Part shown: positions 1 through 9,165 of the stretch, in pieces | Layout of the letters: each line of letters opens with the position of its first letter | How positions within the stretch are numbered: position 1 is the stretch's first letter | DNA from: Paulinella micropora | Taxonomy: Eukaryota > Cercozoa > Imbricatea > Euglyphida | Assembly (NCBI GenBank): GCA_009731375.1 | Contig: BJOX01000021.1 | Location: 733,407 to 797,406, forward strand | Direction: 5' to 3' | DNA length: 64,000 nt | Program-made: the position numbers and the translations under genes | The notes under the pieces: model-generated | The model's database searches: none | The model's input: the letters and a program-made list of their open reading frames with translations, nothing else | Told to the model about the DNA's origin: nothing

Positions 1-1714
1 TAGCTGCCGGTTGGCAGCTGGGCGAATGTGTGGGCGTAGCAGTTGAGGTGACAGAGATGGTCGGCGTCAGCGTGACAGACAGTGTAGGGGTCACTGAAAC
101 TGAGCTGGACACGGACGTCGAGCTGGACACGGACACTGAGCTGGATACGGACACCGAGTCGGACATGGACACCGAGCTGGACATGGACGTCGAGCTGGAC
201 ACGGACACTGAGCTGGATACGGACACCGAGTCGGACATGGACACCGAGTCGGACATGGACACCGAGCTGGACATGGACACTGAGCTTGACACGGACACTG
301 AGCTAGACACGGACACTGAGCTAGACACAGACACGGAGCTGGACATGGACACCGAGTCGGACATGGAAACCGAGCTGGACATGGACGTCGAGCTGGACAC
401 GGACACTGAGCTAGACACAGACACGGAGCTGGACACTGACACCGAGTCGGACATGGACACTGAGCTGGATACGGACACTGAGCTTGACACGGACGTCGAG
501 CTGGACATGGACGTCGAGCTGGACACGGACACCGAGTCGGACATGGACACTGAGCTGGATACGGACACCGAGCTTGACACGGACGTCGAGCTGGACATGG
601 ACGTCGAGCTGGACACGGACACTGAGCTAGACACAGACACGGAACTGCCTGCACAAATCCTAGGAGCCCGGGGCCTTGACAGCAGGGACCCGCGCATCAA
701 GCCTTCGCACCAGGCCGCGATGGCCTGCGGGTCCATGGGCGCTAGCGTCCAGTTGCGCAGATCCTGCGCCAGTGCCAGCGCCGGCGCGCCTGATAACATA
801 TCACTGGCGTCTTGCAGGCTGTCTAGGCTCCAGTGGGACAGGTCCGCTGTGAGCAGAGACGCGTTCGCAAACATGCCGCTGGCGTTCACGACGCGCGACA
901 GGTTCCAGCCCGCCAGCCCGGGCACGGCCGCGGCCAGTGTGCCGCGGAACATGTAGGCCGTATCTGCCACATGCGACAGGTCCCAGCTGCTGACGTCTGC
1001 AAATTCGAGGCACGGCGAGTCCGCGAAAGCCGCGCGCGTGCTGGTCAGCGACGCGCGCGCCCGTAGCCCCGACACGTCAAAGCACGCGGTCGGTGACAGC
1101 CCCGCGAAGCTGAAAGCTAGGCTCCGCAAGCCCGTCGTGTCCAGCTGATCTAGCGGCGGCAGCCACTCGAGCGCCGCCTCCTTGTAAAAGTGCTGTCCCG
1201 TGTCAGCCGCTAGCATCAGTTTGCCCCACTGCAAAATCCTGCGCAGTGCTACACGGCCGCCGCCGCCGTGCCGCGCCCGCCACTCCGAGGTCATAGCCCA
1301 CGCCGGCAGTCGGCCTCGCACTACTACCTGAAACACTCCTCCGTCGCTAAATACGTGCTCGCATGGGCCCAACATCACGCCGCACTGCTGCGCCGCCTCT
1401 CCTGGCTGCCAGAAAACCTCCCACCTAGCGGCGGCTGCCTCGCCGCCGCCGCCGTCCGTGCCCGCCGCACCGCGACGACGCCGCTCGATGACGGCCGTGG
1501 GGGCGCCGTTGGCGCCGGCGGCCGGCAGCGTCCAGTTATCGCCAGCAGCATTTACCGACAGCTCCAGAACCAGATCGTCTGGCCTAGCTAGCGAAGGATC
1601 ATACGGGCAATACGCGCGCGACAGCAGCGGCAGCCAGGCCGCCAGCAGTACGCGCAGCCAACCCTGGGGAGCGCTGCCGTGGCCAATAACTAGTTTTGAG
1701 CACATCATCACCAT
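1..1714 (-). CDS. BspA-like (DUF285) secreted surface protein, 3' end beyond window
   Basis: The minus-strand frame stays open from an ATG at 1714 through base 2, so it leaves the window without a stop. The first ~25 residues contain a hydrophobic stretch (LRVLLAAWLPLL) like a signal peptide. From about residue 225 there are repeats of the DUF285 type found in BspA-like leucine-rich surface proteins: W-[DN]-L-S followed by V...MF (for example SSWDLSHVADTAYMF, AGWNLSRVVNASGMF, SHWSLDSLQDASDML). Residues ~350-545 are a Ser/Val/Thr low-complexity stalk, after which Thr/Pro/Ser residues appear. The likely role is extracellular adhesion or display, inferred from the family. Two further in-frame ATGs (1708, 1705) follow the first. 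The region upstream is poly-G plus a sequence gap, so the true start could be missing. The DTELDTD-type plus-strand reading frame over this region is an antisense shadow. Confidence 0.75.
   Translation of the reverse strand, partial: MVMMCSKLVIGHGSAPQGWLRVLLAAWLPLLSRAYCPYDPSLARPDDLVLELSVNAAGDNWTLPAAGANGAPTAVIERRRRGAAGTDGGGGEAAAARWEVFWQPGEAAQQCGVMLGPCEHVFSDGGVFQVVVRGRLPAWAMTSEWRARHGGGGRVALRRILQWGKLMLAADTGQHFYKEAALEWLPPLDQLDTTGLRSLAFSFAGLSPTACFDVSGLRARASLTSTRAAFADSPCLEFADVSSWDLSHVADTAYMFRGTLAAAVPGLAGWNLSRVVNASGMFANASLLTADLSHWSLDSLQDASDMLSGAPALALAQDLRNWTLAPMDPQAIAAWCEGLMRGSLLSRPRAPRICAGSSVSVSSSVSVSSSTSMSSSTSVSSSVSVSSSVSMSDSVSVSSSTSMSSSTSVSSSVSVSSSVSMSDSVSVSSSVSVSSSVSVSSSTSMSSSVSMSDSVSMSSSVSVSSSVSVSSSVSVSSSVSMSSSVSMSDSVSMSDSVSVSSSVSVSSSTSMSSSVSMSDSVSVSSSVSVSSSTSVSSSVSVTPTLSVTLTPTISVTSTATPTHSPSCQPAA
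97..642. repeat. 18-bp minisatellite inside the surface-protein stalk
   Basis: About 30 imperfect copies of an 18-bp unit (GAGCTGGACACGGACACT and variants with gtc, atg or tca-type substitutions). On the minus strand it encodes the hexapeptide series SVSVSS. Length is a multiple of three throughout, so copy-number change would keep the frame. Confidence 0.9.
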
Positions 1715-1718
1715 GCCC

Positions 1719-1953
1719 TGCCCCCCCCCCCCNNNNNNNNNNGAGGGCCGGAGACTGAGAGAGGCTAAGAGGGAGAGAGAGAGGGGGGGGGGGGGGGGGG
1801 GGGGGGAAAACCCCCCCCCCCCCCCCCCCCTCCCCCCGCTCCTTTCTTCCCACTTCCTCTCTCTCTCTCTCTCCCTGCTTCTTGTCCCTCTCTTCAATCA
1901 GTCTAGCAGCAAAAGGGGTTTGTGCGGAGGGAGAGAGAGAGAGAGAGAGAGAT
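1719..1953. repeat. Poly-C/poly-G, 10-N gap and (GA)n microsatellites
   Basis: A poly-C run leads into a 10-N gap (1733-1742), then GA-rich sequence, a ~25-base poly-G, a ~20-base poly-C, a CT microsatellite (1858-1873) and (GA)n at 1929-1953 that ends directly before the next gene's ATG. No gene is seen; it separates two divergent genes. Confidence 0.8.
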
Positions 1954-3972
1954 ATGGCGGTGTTCGATCAAGATGGTGTACTTTATCAGCACCTAGCGCT
2001 GAGCCTCGGCTTTAGAGACTTGCTGGCGTTGAGCCAGACATGCCGTGATTGGCACCACAGGGCGGGCGCGCGCGCGTCGCTACTGGTTTGCTTGCACGCG
2101 GCTTTGGATGTTGAGGGTGCGCGCGTCGCTGCTTATTGGCCCGCACAGCTGCTGTCGCAGCCCCAACCCGACGCTTCTCTGACCTTGCGCTACATAGGCT
2201 GCACCCTGCCGGAGGCTCGAGTGCGCCTACTACAGAGCGTACTGTCGTACTTTACGAGAGTCCGACGGCTTTTTGTGAGCGGACACCCGCGCGCAGTGGC
2301 CGAGCTGCTCGCGGCCTGGGCATGTGCACAGGCTGGAGCGGGTGGTAGTGGCCTGTACCGCTTAGAGGTACAGGTCCTGCGGTGTCCTGCAGGGGCCCCC
2401 GCTGGCTCTTGGAGCAGTTCCGTCCTGCCGCGGCTGATTGCGCTGGCGCCCGGGCTCAGGGAGCTGAGGTTGACTAACGTTGACCTGGGAGCGCAGGGCG
2501 TTGGCGGCCTGGGCTGCCGCGCGCTGCAAGTGCTCGAGTTGCACGGTTGCGCTAATGCGCGAATGTTCGGCCCTGATTTCCAGAACCTAGCCCTGCATCT
2601 CCAGCGCATAAGCCTGTCAAAGCCCAGATCGCAGCTACAAAAGCCGGATGACGTGATGGTTTGGCCGGGGTCGGCACGGTGGCCCCGCCTGAAAAAGATA
2701 GAGCTGGACTGCTCAGTAGGCCTGTCGCAGCTGCTGCTTTGGGCCCCGATGTGCGGCTCGGGGTTTAATTGGGCACCGGGGCTTACCCCCGCGCTAACAA
2801 CGTACAAGCTCCGGGTGTCGGCGTGCCAGGACCAGCTAGTAATCGACCCCGGCGCCGAGCAAACCCCGGGGCTGCCGCGCGGTTCGCTGAAACGATTGGC
2901 AGCGCTGCTGCTGCCAGCCGGGACTAGACCTCCCTGGCTGGACTTGGAACTGCTCAACATTGGTTCTCGACATGCGTTCTTGCATGATGATCTGTCGGCG
3001 CTCGGGGTGTTGAGGCCCGCCGTGCTAGCAGTAGTGGACCGCGGTTCAGCAGCGGCGCCCGCGCTGGCCCGTGAGTTCTTGGCGCAGCCAGGCCAGAAAC
3101 GCGAACTAGCGATTGCCCTGGCCATGCCGGCCAGAACGGTGCTGCTGACAGAAGCACGCTCGGTGCTGAGCGACGGGTTGCGCTTGCAACGTTGGGCCAG
3201 GCGCTGGGAAAAAGTGTTGGCTGACCCGCGGTGGCCACCGCCCGTTTTTCGTTTCCTGTCATTCAACTTGTGTGGTTACATCTACCACTATATTCGGCGG
3301 AGCCAGCGCGACCCCCGGCCTTTGATAGAGCTACAGAATAGGTTGCTGCGCGCGCTGTGCCGCCTGCCGGTACTTGTTCAGGCTCACGTGTCCTTTCTCT
3401 GCGGACGAAACGACAAGTGCAGCTCAGCCCAGGCGCAAATGGCGGCATACGTCAGGGGCAGCTACACACTCTTGCGTGCTTGGCCCGGCCGCGGCGGCCC
3501 AGGGCCGTTGTACAGCTGCGTGCGAAACCAGTTCGACGGGAGCGAAGAGGCGACAGTGTTCTTGGCGTGCGCCGGGCTGGGGCCCCCCGCGGCCGCGTCC
3601 CATGGGCGCAGCTTGCTACCGCGGCAACGCCCGTGGCGCGAGGGCGCACAACTGCGCCTGCTCCTAGCGGACTACCTGAGCGGCCAGGTTACTTGTTTGT
3701 TTCGCTTATACCAAAGAGGGCGGGACTGTACGCCAGGGGTCCGGGACATTACACGTACCGTGCAACAGCTTTGCTGGCAGCCCGGGGGCTCTGCCAACAG
3801 CTTTGTACTCGAGGACCCAATGCCCAGAAGGCTACTGAACTTGCTGGCGTCGCGGTTTCTGAACGGCCTCTCAACTGCAGTGCTGGGTGCTTTTGACAAA
3901 GACCGCTGGTGGCGGCTAGTAACTGTGCGCCTGGACAACCTGCTGGCAACCGTCGCCGACGTCGGAGGCTAG
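1954..3972 (+). CDS. F-box-like / LRR-type protein (672 aa)
   Basis: I chose the ATG at 1954 because the upstream in-frame extension (from 1882) is encoded only by CT/GA microsatellite. The N-terminus (residues ~8-38: LYQHLALSLGF, DLLALSQTCRDWHHRA) has the spacing of an F-box: leucines, then a Cys-Arg-x-Trp end. The rest has irregular L-x-x-L-x-L segments (residues ~165-260) like degenerate leucine-rich repeats. F-box proteins recruit substrates to SCF ubiquitin ligases; that role is inferred only. A paralogue with frameshifts lies at 47298-48690; both share an LLGAWA-type segment after the F-box. The stop is followed by a (TG)n tract (4008-4031) and AATAAA near 4150. Confidence 0.7.
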   Translation: MAVFDQDGVLYQHLALSLGFRDLLALSQTCRDWHHRAGARASLLVCLHAALDVEGARVAAYWPAQLLSQPQPDASLTLRYIGCTLPEARVRLLQSVLSYFTRVRRLFVSGHPRAVAELLAAWACAQAGAGGSGLYRLEVQVLRCPAGAPAGSWSSSVLPRLIALAPGLRELRLTNVDLGAQGVGGLGCRALQVLELHGCANARMFGPDFQNLALHLQRISLSKPRSQLQKPDDVMVWPGSARWPRLKKIELDCSVGLSQLLLWAPMCGSGFNWAPGLTPALTTYKLRVSACQDQLVIDPGAEQTPGLPRGSLKRLAALLLPAGTRPPWLDLELLNIGSRHAFLHDDLSALGVLRPAVLAVVDRGSAAAPALAREFLAQPGQKRELAIALAMPARTVLLTEARSVLSDGLRLQRWARRWEKVLADPRWPPPVFRFLSFNLCGYIYHYIRRSQRDPRPLIELQNRLLRALCRLPVLVQAHVSFLCGRNDKCSSAQAQMAAYVRGSYTLLRAWPGRGGPGPLYSCVRNQFDGSEEATVFLACAGLGPPAAASHGRSLLPRQRPWREGAQLRLLLADYLSGQVTCLFRLYQRGRDCTPGVRDITRTVQQLCWQPGGSANSFVLEDPMPRRLLNLLASRFLNGLSTAVLGAFDKDRWWRLVTVRLDNLLATVADVGG

Positions 3973-4164
3973 AAGTTGGAACCAACATTCCAGTCATGTG
4001 CGTGCGTATGTGTGTGTGTGTGTGTGTGTGTCCATACCTCTTTTGCCTCCCCCCTCCCCCCCCCTCCCCCCCTCCTCGCTCCCATTTTATGGTTCCCTGG
4101 TTTCTTTCGCTGTTGCTTCCTTTCCTTTCCTCTTCCTCTAACAAAAAAGCAATAAACTGCTGGC

Positions 4165-4482
4165 CATGGAGCATACTCGGTACTTTCTAGCTTTATTAGC
4201 AAGAAACGGGGTTAACCCGGCAATCATCGAACGGCTGCCCCAGGGCCTACACAAGATGGACTCTTGACGGTAGCGTGCGGCACGTGCAGGCAAACCTGCG
4301 CGCGTTGCAGGCGGTGCGAAACCACTCCGCCGACGTCCGGCAAAGCCTGCAGAGCCTAGCGAAGGCCTCGACGCTCTCGCTAGAAGTCCGCCGGGACACG
4401 GGGACTGAAATCAGTACATTTATCGGCAGCCTTCTGGAGACATTCTGCCCCGCCATCACAACGATAAAGCTGGTGGCTTCCG

Positions 4483-4518
<36 letters not shown>

Positions 4519-4933
4519 NNNNNNNNNNNNNNNNNNNNNNNNNNNNNNNNNCCCCCCCCCCCCCCCCCCCCCGCTGGGCCAAGACGCCAAGGTGCCGAGA
4601 ACGGTAGACATAACAATACCCATGGCGGGTCCGCTGGTCGAATTGGAGGTTGGCGCGGGGCTTACACTAAATACTGTCACGTGCCAGATCGGGGCGCCTA
4701 AGCAGGGGAAAAAGCCACGCACGCTACACATAAAGCTTCACAGCGAGCTGAAACAAGCTCTCATCCTAACGCGGACGGCGCCCAAGGCCCGGGACGAGCA
4801 CGATTTACATTTAAGCATTCATGCACACGAACGCGTGCACCGGTTATGCTGCCAATGCACCGAACAACAAAAAGCCAGTGTTTGGCACAGTTTCTCTGCG
4901 GAAATACTATTCCAAAGCTGGCAGTGGCTTTAA
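4165..4933 (+). pseudogene. Broken hypothetical gene split by a poly-C gap
   Basis: Three coding-looking pieces lie in one direction. From the ATG at 4165 a 33-residue start (MEHTRYFLALLARNG...) stops at TGA near 4264. A second frame, open from 4200, reads RHVQANLRALQAVRN...TTIKLVASA up to poly-C and a gap of Ns (4519-4551). After the gap a third piece (PRTVDITIPMAGPLVELEVG..., to 4933) ends at TAA. A one-base slip near 4250 plus the gap would join them into one protein of about 250 residues. I do not recognise the family. It could be a real gene with assembly errors at homopolymers rather than a pseudogene. Confidence 0.4.
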
Positions 4934-5126
4934 TAACCCACACAGTGCATACAATCAGCAGACCCAAATAATAAGAGAAGTACCAAATAGTTCCTTTACA
5001 ATGTACAACAAAAAACGTTCACACCACTAGGATATGTGAGACATGTCAGGATCAGCTGTTGATTAAAGCAAACAACAACAACCAAAAACACAGAGCCCCA
5101 AGCGGTTCGGGGGGAAGAGGGGCATG

Positions 5127-5129
<3 letters not shown>

Positions 5130-5173
<44 letters not shown>
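5130..5173. repeat. (GA)n microsatellite upstream of the surface-protein gene
   Basis: About 20 GA dinucleotides, followed by an A/T-rich stretch (5205-5262) that runs up to the gene at 5291. A GA tract also precedes the gene at 1954, so GA tracts may be a common 5' feature here. Confidence 0.85.
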
Positions 5174-5179
<6 letters not shown>

Positions 5180-5290
5180 CAAGGAGAAACCCCAACGCCA
5201 AAAGCAGCTTTTTTTTTCCTTAAAATAAAAATTAAAAAAAAAAAAGAGAAAAAGAGAAATATAGCAAGAGAGAAAGAACAAAAGAGAAGG

Positions 5291-8200
5291 ATGCGGTGTT
5301 TTTGGGCGTGGCTCCTCACCCTGACCACCGGCTTCGCGGACCAGCTCGGGGGCTTGACTAGCAAGGTGTCCTGGCGCGCGGGGCTCAGCCTGACGGCCTA
5401 CAGCGGGTGGTTGCAAGGGTTTGCCACAGTCCCTCTAAACAGCAACAATTACTGCCGCGAATGGATGCCCAGCACCACCACCATCCCGGACGGCGTGCTG
5501 CGGATTAGCCAGCTGGTGTGGTGTAGTTCAAACCCGCAAGTGCTGTACGGCGACGCTTGCCCCGTGCCCAGGTCTGACGTGGAGGCGTACTCGCTGCTCT
5601 GCTCGCCGCTGGACCTGAGGCAGCTGCAGACCGAGCGGCCGAACCCACTGGGCTGGAGGCTGGGGCAGGCCGGTCTGCGGCGGGACTCGCCTTGNNNNNN
5701 NNNNNNNNNNNNNNNNNNNNNNNNNNNNNNNNNNNNNNNNNNNNNNNNNNNNNCCCAACCTGACCCGCCTCGAACAACTCTTCACGGACCGCCCGGGCCA
5801 GGTGCTGGCGCTGGCCTCTTGGGGGATGGGTGCGGTGTTGGCACAGAGCGGCAAACAGAACTGGTTCGCGGTCGTGTGCGGCCTGGAGCCTTCGCCCCCC
5901 TCCTCGGCGGCTGGCGTGCCCGCATGGCGCTACTGCTGCCACAATTACAGCAACGTGAACGTGTCCACCCTCGCGGCGACCCACGTCGTGGAATGCCTGG
6001 ACGTGCCCCCCAGGCTGCTCATGAACAGCAACGACCCCCCTGCGGGGCCCGAGCCCTGCGAAGCCGCGCGTTCGGCCATCGTGCTGTGTAGCAATGCGCA
6101 CGCTCCGCAACCCTGGCTGGTGAACTCCGTGCCCAACTCCTCGGCCGCCGGCAGGCTCTGCAGCGTGTACTGCCGCTGGCCGTGCCGCGGAGAGCTGCCG
6201 AGATATGCAGGCTGCGCCGGCGCCAGCGAGGGCGCCTGGACGGAGCCGCGCACCGTGTGCCCAGACAGCGGCATGCTGCGACTGCGCTCCTGCGACCGGA
6301 GCCTGCACGACACACGCTACTCCCCCTGCAGGCCCTACGAGCTAGCGCTGGCCACGCCTGCGAGCTCGAGCTCGTGCACGGCCTGCACCCTAGCAGATTT
6401 CTGTACGGCTGGAGAACTGGGCTGCCAGTTCGACCGCTGCCGCTGCTGGCAGAACGAGAGGGGCGCCGCGGGCTGCTGTCCGCGGCACAGCTTCTGCCAT
6501 GGGCGGGGGCAGCTGTGCGAGCGTGGGCACTGGCCGGCCGCGCTCACGGACGGCGCCGCCGAGCAGAGCTGGCTGGCGGAGCGGCCCTACGCAGTATGCT
6601 TGTGCGACGAGGGCTTCATGGGCGAGCGCTGCGAGGAGCCGGTGCCCCCCGGCACCAGCTGTCACTTGTCGGCCCGCACGCGCGCGCTGAGCGCCAACGC
6701 GCCCTGGAGCTTGCCGTCCCGCAGCCCTAGCCGCACACCCTCGCGCTCACGCACGCCCACGCCTAGCCCCAGCCGCTCGCCCACGAGCTCGCGTTCTGCC
6801 TCGGTCTCTCCGTCCACTCCCCCCCCGGCCTGGCTCGTCAGGGACAGGGTCCAAAATGTGTGCATATGCGCCAAGACCTGGGACTGGCAGACCTGCTCAA
6901 ACGACGCTGCGTGGGTCAGGGACTGTGCCGTCGCGTATACTAGCGACAAGCTCATCAGGCGCTCCGCCGATCCCAGCTCCACCAACTACCTGCAGGAATA
7001 CATGTGGAGCCGGCCAGGCCTGTTCGGCACCACCGTAGACGGTGAGTATCTGGCAGTCTGCGGCTCGAACTTCAGGAGCATGCTCACGGCAACAGACTGG
7101 TCCAACATAGGATTGTGGGATAACAGTACCAGGAGCCGTTGGGACCTGGTGGCGGTCGGGAACGGCTTCCGCCTGTCGCAAGAGCTCAAGTGCTCCACGG
7201 GTGGGAGCACGACTTTCACTTGGTGTGTCTTGCAATCCGTAGGTCGCACCAATCCCATCTTTTCCTGGTGGGCAAAAAACTATACCTGCGCCGACCTCGA
7301 ACTCCTGCCGCGCGACTCCGCCATAACTAGCTCGAGGTCATTGACCCCGTCGCACAGCGTCTCGCGCAGCCCAGGCGCCCCCGGCCAAGTGGGAAGCCCC
7401 TCGCCCACGCCCCTGGCCTACGAGGCCCGCTACGGGCCCGTCTACCTTGTCGTTTCGGTTTTTCTCACCAACATGCAGCAGGACCAAGAAGAACTGTGGT
7501 GGCTCCGCGCACAAGGGCGGGACCTCACTCACCTCACGGTAGTTCAGGGTACCAAACACCTGGATCCACGCTACAGCGCCGCCGCCGGCCTCGGGGACCT
7601 GTCCATGCTAGCGACCCTGGAACCGCACGCGGATCACGCCCGCTACTCCGTCTCATTCTACAACGAGACCACGCCCTTCCAGTGGCAGAGCGTGCCCGCG
7701 GGCAGCAACGCTAGCGGCTGGCAGTTCGGCTCCTACCCGCTCGGCTCCGAGCCCCCCGGCTCCGTCAAGTGGTTCACGCTGCGCCGCATCCCGTCCCCGC
7801 AGCCGCGCTGGGTGCAGGCCGGCTTCGCGGGGCCCTTGTACTATCTGGTGGCGCCGGACAACTCCCTGTGCGTGGCGGCCAGCGCCGACAGCTCCTACCT
7901 GAGCCTACAGAACTGCGGCGACGACGTGACCGAGCTGTACGTGCTGACGCGCTACGCCAGCGCCACCCCGACCCAGACCCCCACCTCGACCCGGACGCCG
8001 ACCCAGACCCCCACGCGCACATCCTCTCGGACGCCCAGCCAAACCCCTACGCGCACCCAGACTCGGTCACCTAGCCCGACACCGACACGCAGCCCTGGCT
8101 GCACAAAGCACGAGGTAGTAATAGGCCCGTGCTACGGCACCTGTATTTACAATCCCAGAGTCTACACAACACTAAAGGCATTAACTTGGTGCCCCCCCGT

Positions 8201-8603
8201 CGTCGACGCAACAAACATATTGCCCGCCGGAGCTAATGCGTATGGCAACACCTTTGAAATAACTCTTATTATGCCCCACAAGGTGCTCGTCAGGCGAACC
8301 GACAACCTGGGCGCCGAATGGGGTCTTGATCTGAGGTTTAATTGCGAGGGCCCCTGCAATACATGCAATGTAGCTGTTTTGGCGGGCTCCTGCTACAGCA
8401 GCTGCAATTGGAAGACAATCGATATGCCCAAACAGATATACTGGTGCCCCAGTAAAGTCGACAAAAGCAATTGGTTGACGACCGACACCTACGGCGACGT
8501 ATTTGAGGTACAGTTTTCAGGAACAAGAATTTGGGTCAGGGCCTTTGGCTCTGGCGCTACCTGGGGGATGAATTTGCAGTTTTACTGCTATGGGCCTTGC
8601 TAA
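5291..8603 (+). CDS. Large secreted Cys-rich EGF/SPT-repeat surface protein, interrupted by a gap
   Basis: The 5' part (ATG 5291) opens with a signal-peptide-like MRCFWAWLLTLTTGFA. A 59-N gap (5695-5753) separates it from a frame open from 5754 to the TAA at 8603; I treat both as one gene of ~1,100 residues, with the apparent frame change falling in the gap. Order of parts: Cys-rich ectodomain with NxS/T sites; an EGF-like end (CLCDEGFMGERCEEP, ~6595-6640); a Ser/Pro/Thr/Arg linker (~6718-6815); a middle domain; a short second linker (~7340-7410); a region with beta-trefoil-like spacing; a third SPT linker (~7965-8095); and two tandem ~80-residue Cys modules (8101-8370 and 8371-8600), each with G-x-C-Y, W-C-P and a G-P-C end. 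A role in attachment or the cell surface is inferred. Confidence 0.75.
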
Positions 8604-8608
8604 AGGGA

Positions 8609-8629
8609 AGGGGGGGGGGCGCCCCCCCC
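8609..8629. repeat. Poly-G/GC/poly-C perfect palindrome
   Basis: A run of G followed by GCGC and a matching run of C lies just after the surface-protein stop. The same motif recurs between genes at about 10768, 15420, 15592, 32183, 56386, 56587 and 59518. Confidence 0.85.
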
Positions 8630-8736
8630 CTTCCTCTCGGGCCTTACCTGCTACTGCCTTTCTTTACAAATGCCTAGCATCCCAGAAAGCCCGCACGCAA
8701 CAAGCAAGGAAAAACGGGAGGGGGGCGGAAATAAAC

Positions 8737-8979
8737 ATGAGCCTACAACAGCAAAGCACCGCACAAAGCTCTGGGGCGTCGTCTTTTCTAGCAGACAATA
8801 ACAACAAGCAGCGGATAGCAAGAGCCGTGCAAGAGCAATTGGACCTGGCGGAAAAGGAGGTGGACAGTGAGGAGAGCGACTCCGACTCCGACTCAGAAGA
8901 AGAAATAGACATCATAGGCCTAGACGTGCCCAAAGGTCTGGCATGGATAAACCGGGACCTTTTTTTGTTGCAAAGCTAA
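8737..8979 (+). CDS. Small acidic protein (80 aa)
   Basis: An ATG at 8737 follows an A/T-rich leader (GGAAATAAACATG). The 80-residue product has a Gln/Ser-rich start, a short helix (KQRIARAVQEQLDLAEKEV) and a run of alternating Asp/Ser and Glu (residues ~43-58), then a hydrophobic tail. The DSDSDS stretch resembles casein-kinase-2 type acidic serine tracts. No family is recognised. Third-position GC is similar to its neighbours. Start choice is supported by the lack of coding character upstream of the ATG. Confidence 0.55.
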   Translation: MSLQQQSTAQSSGASSFLADNNNKQRIARAVQEQLDLAEKEVDSEESDSDSDSEEEIDIIGLDVPKGLAWINRDLFLLQS

Positions 8980-9001
8980 TTAGAATACAACAACAACGGT
9001 T

Positions 9002-9026
9002 TCTAAGATTTCAATCCGATCTGCGT
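9002..9026 (+). mobile_element. Solo Fanzor right-end remnant
   Basis: The segment around TCTAAGATTTCAATCCGATC is the same terminal motif that bounds Fanzor copies A-D, here with no Fanzor gene attached. It lies in the short spacer between two convergent genes. Confidence 0.6.
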
Positions 9027-9165
9027 CAAAAAAGAAAGTACAAAAAAATGTTTTAATTAAAACTTTGACGTGCTCCAAAGTCTAAGTAGAACAGCACCCT
9101 CGCAACCAGCGCCTGATCTGAGCAGCCAAGCTTGGTATACTCTAACAAAAAATGATCAAAAGGGC

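Noticed and set aside
30-956. 308-residue plus-strand frame rich in DTELDTD
   Set aside because: Antisense shadow of the minus-strand Ser/Val stalk and DUF285 repeats; its composition follows from the 18-bp repeat.
2190-3266. 358-residue minus-strand frame inside the F-box-like gene
   Set aside because: Antisense shadow in GC-rich DNA; the plus-strand protein has the F-box-like start and a paralogue.
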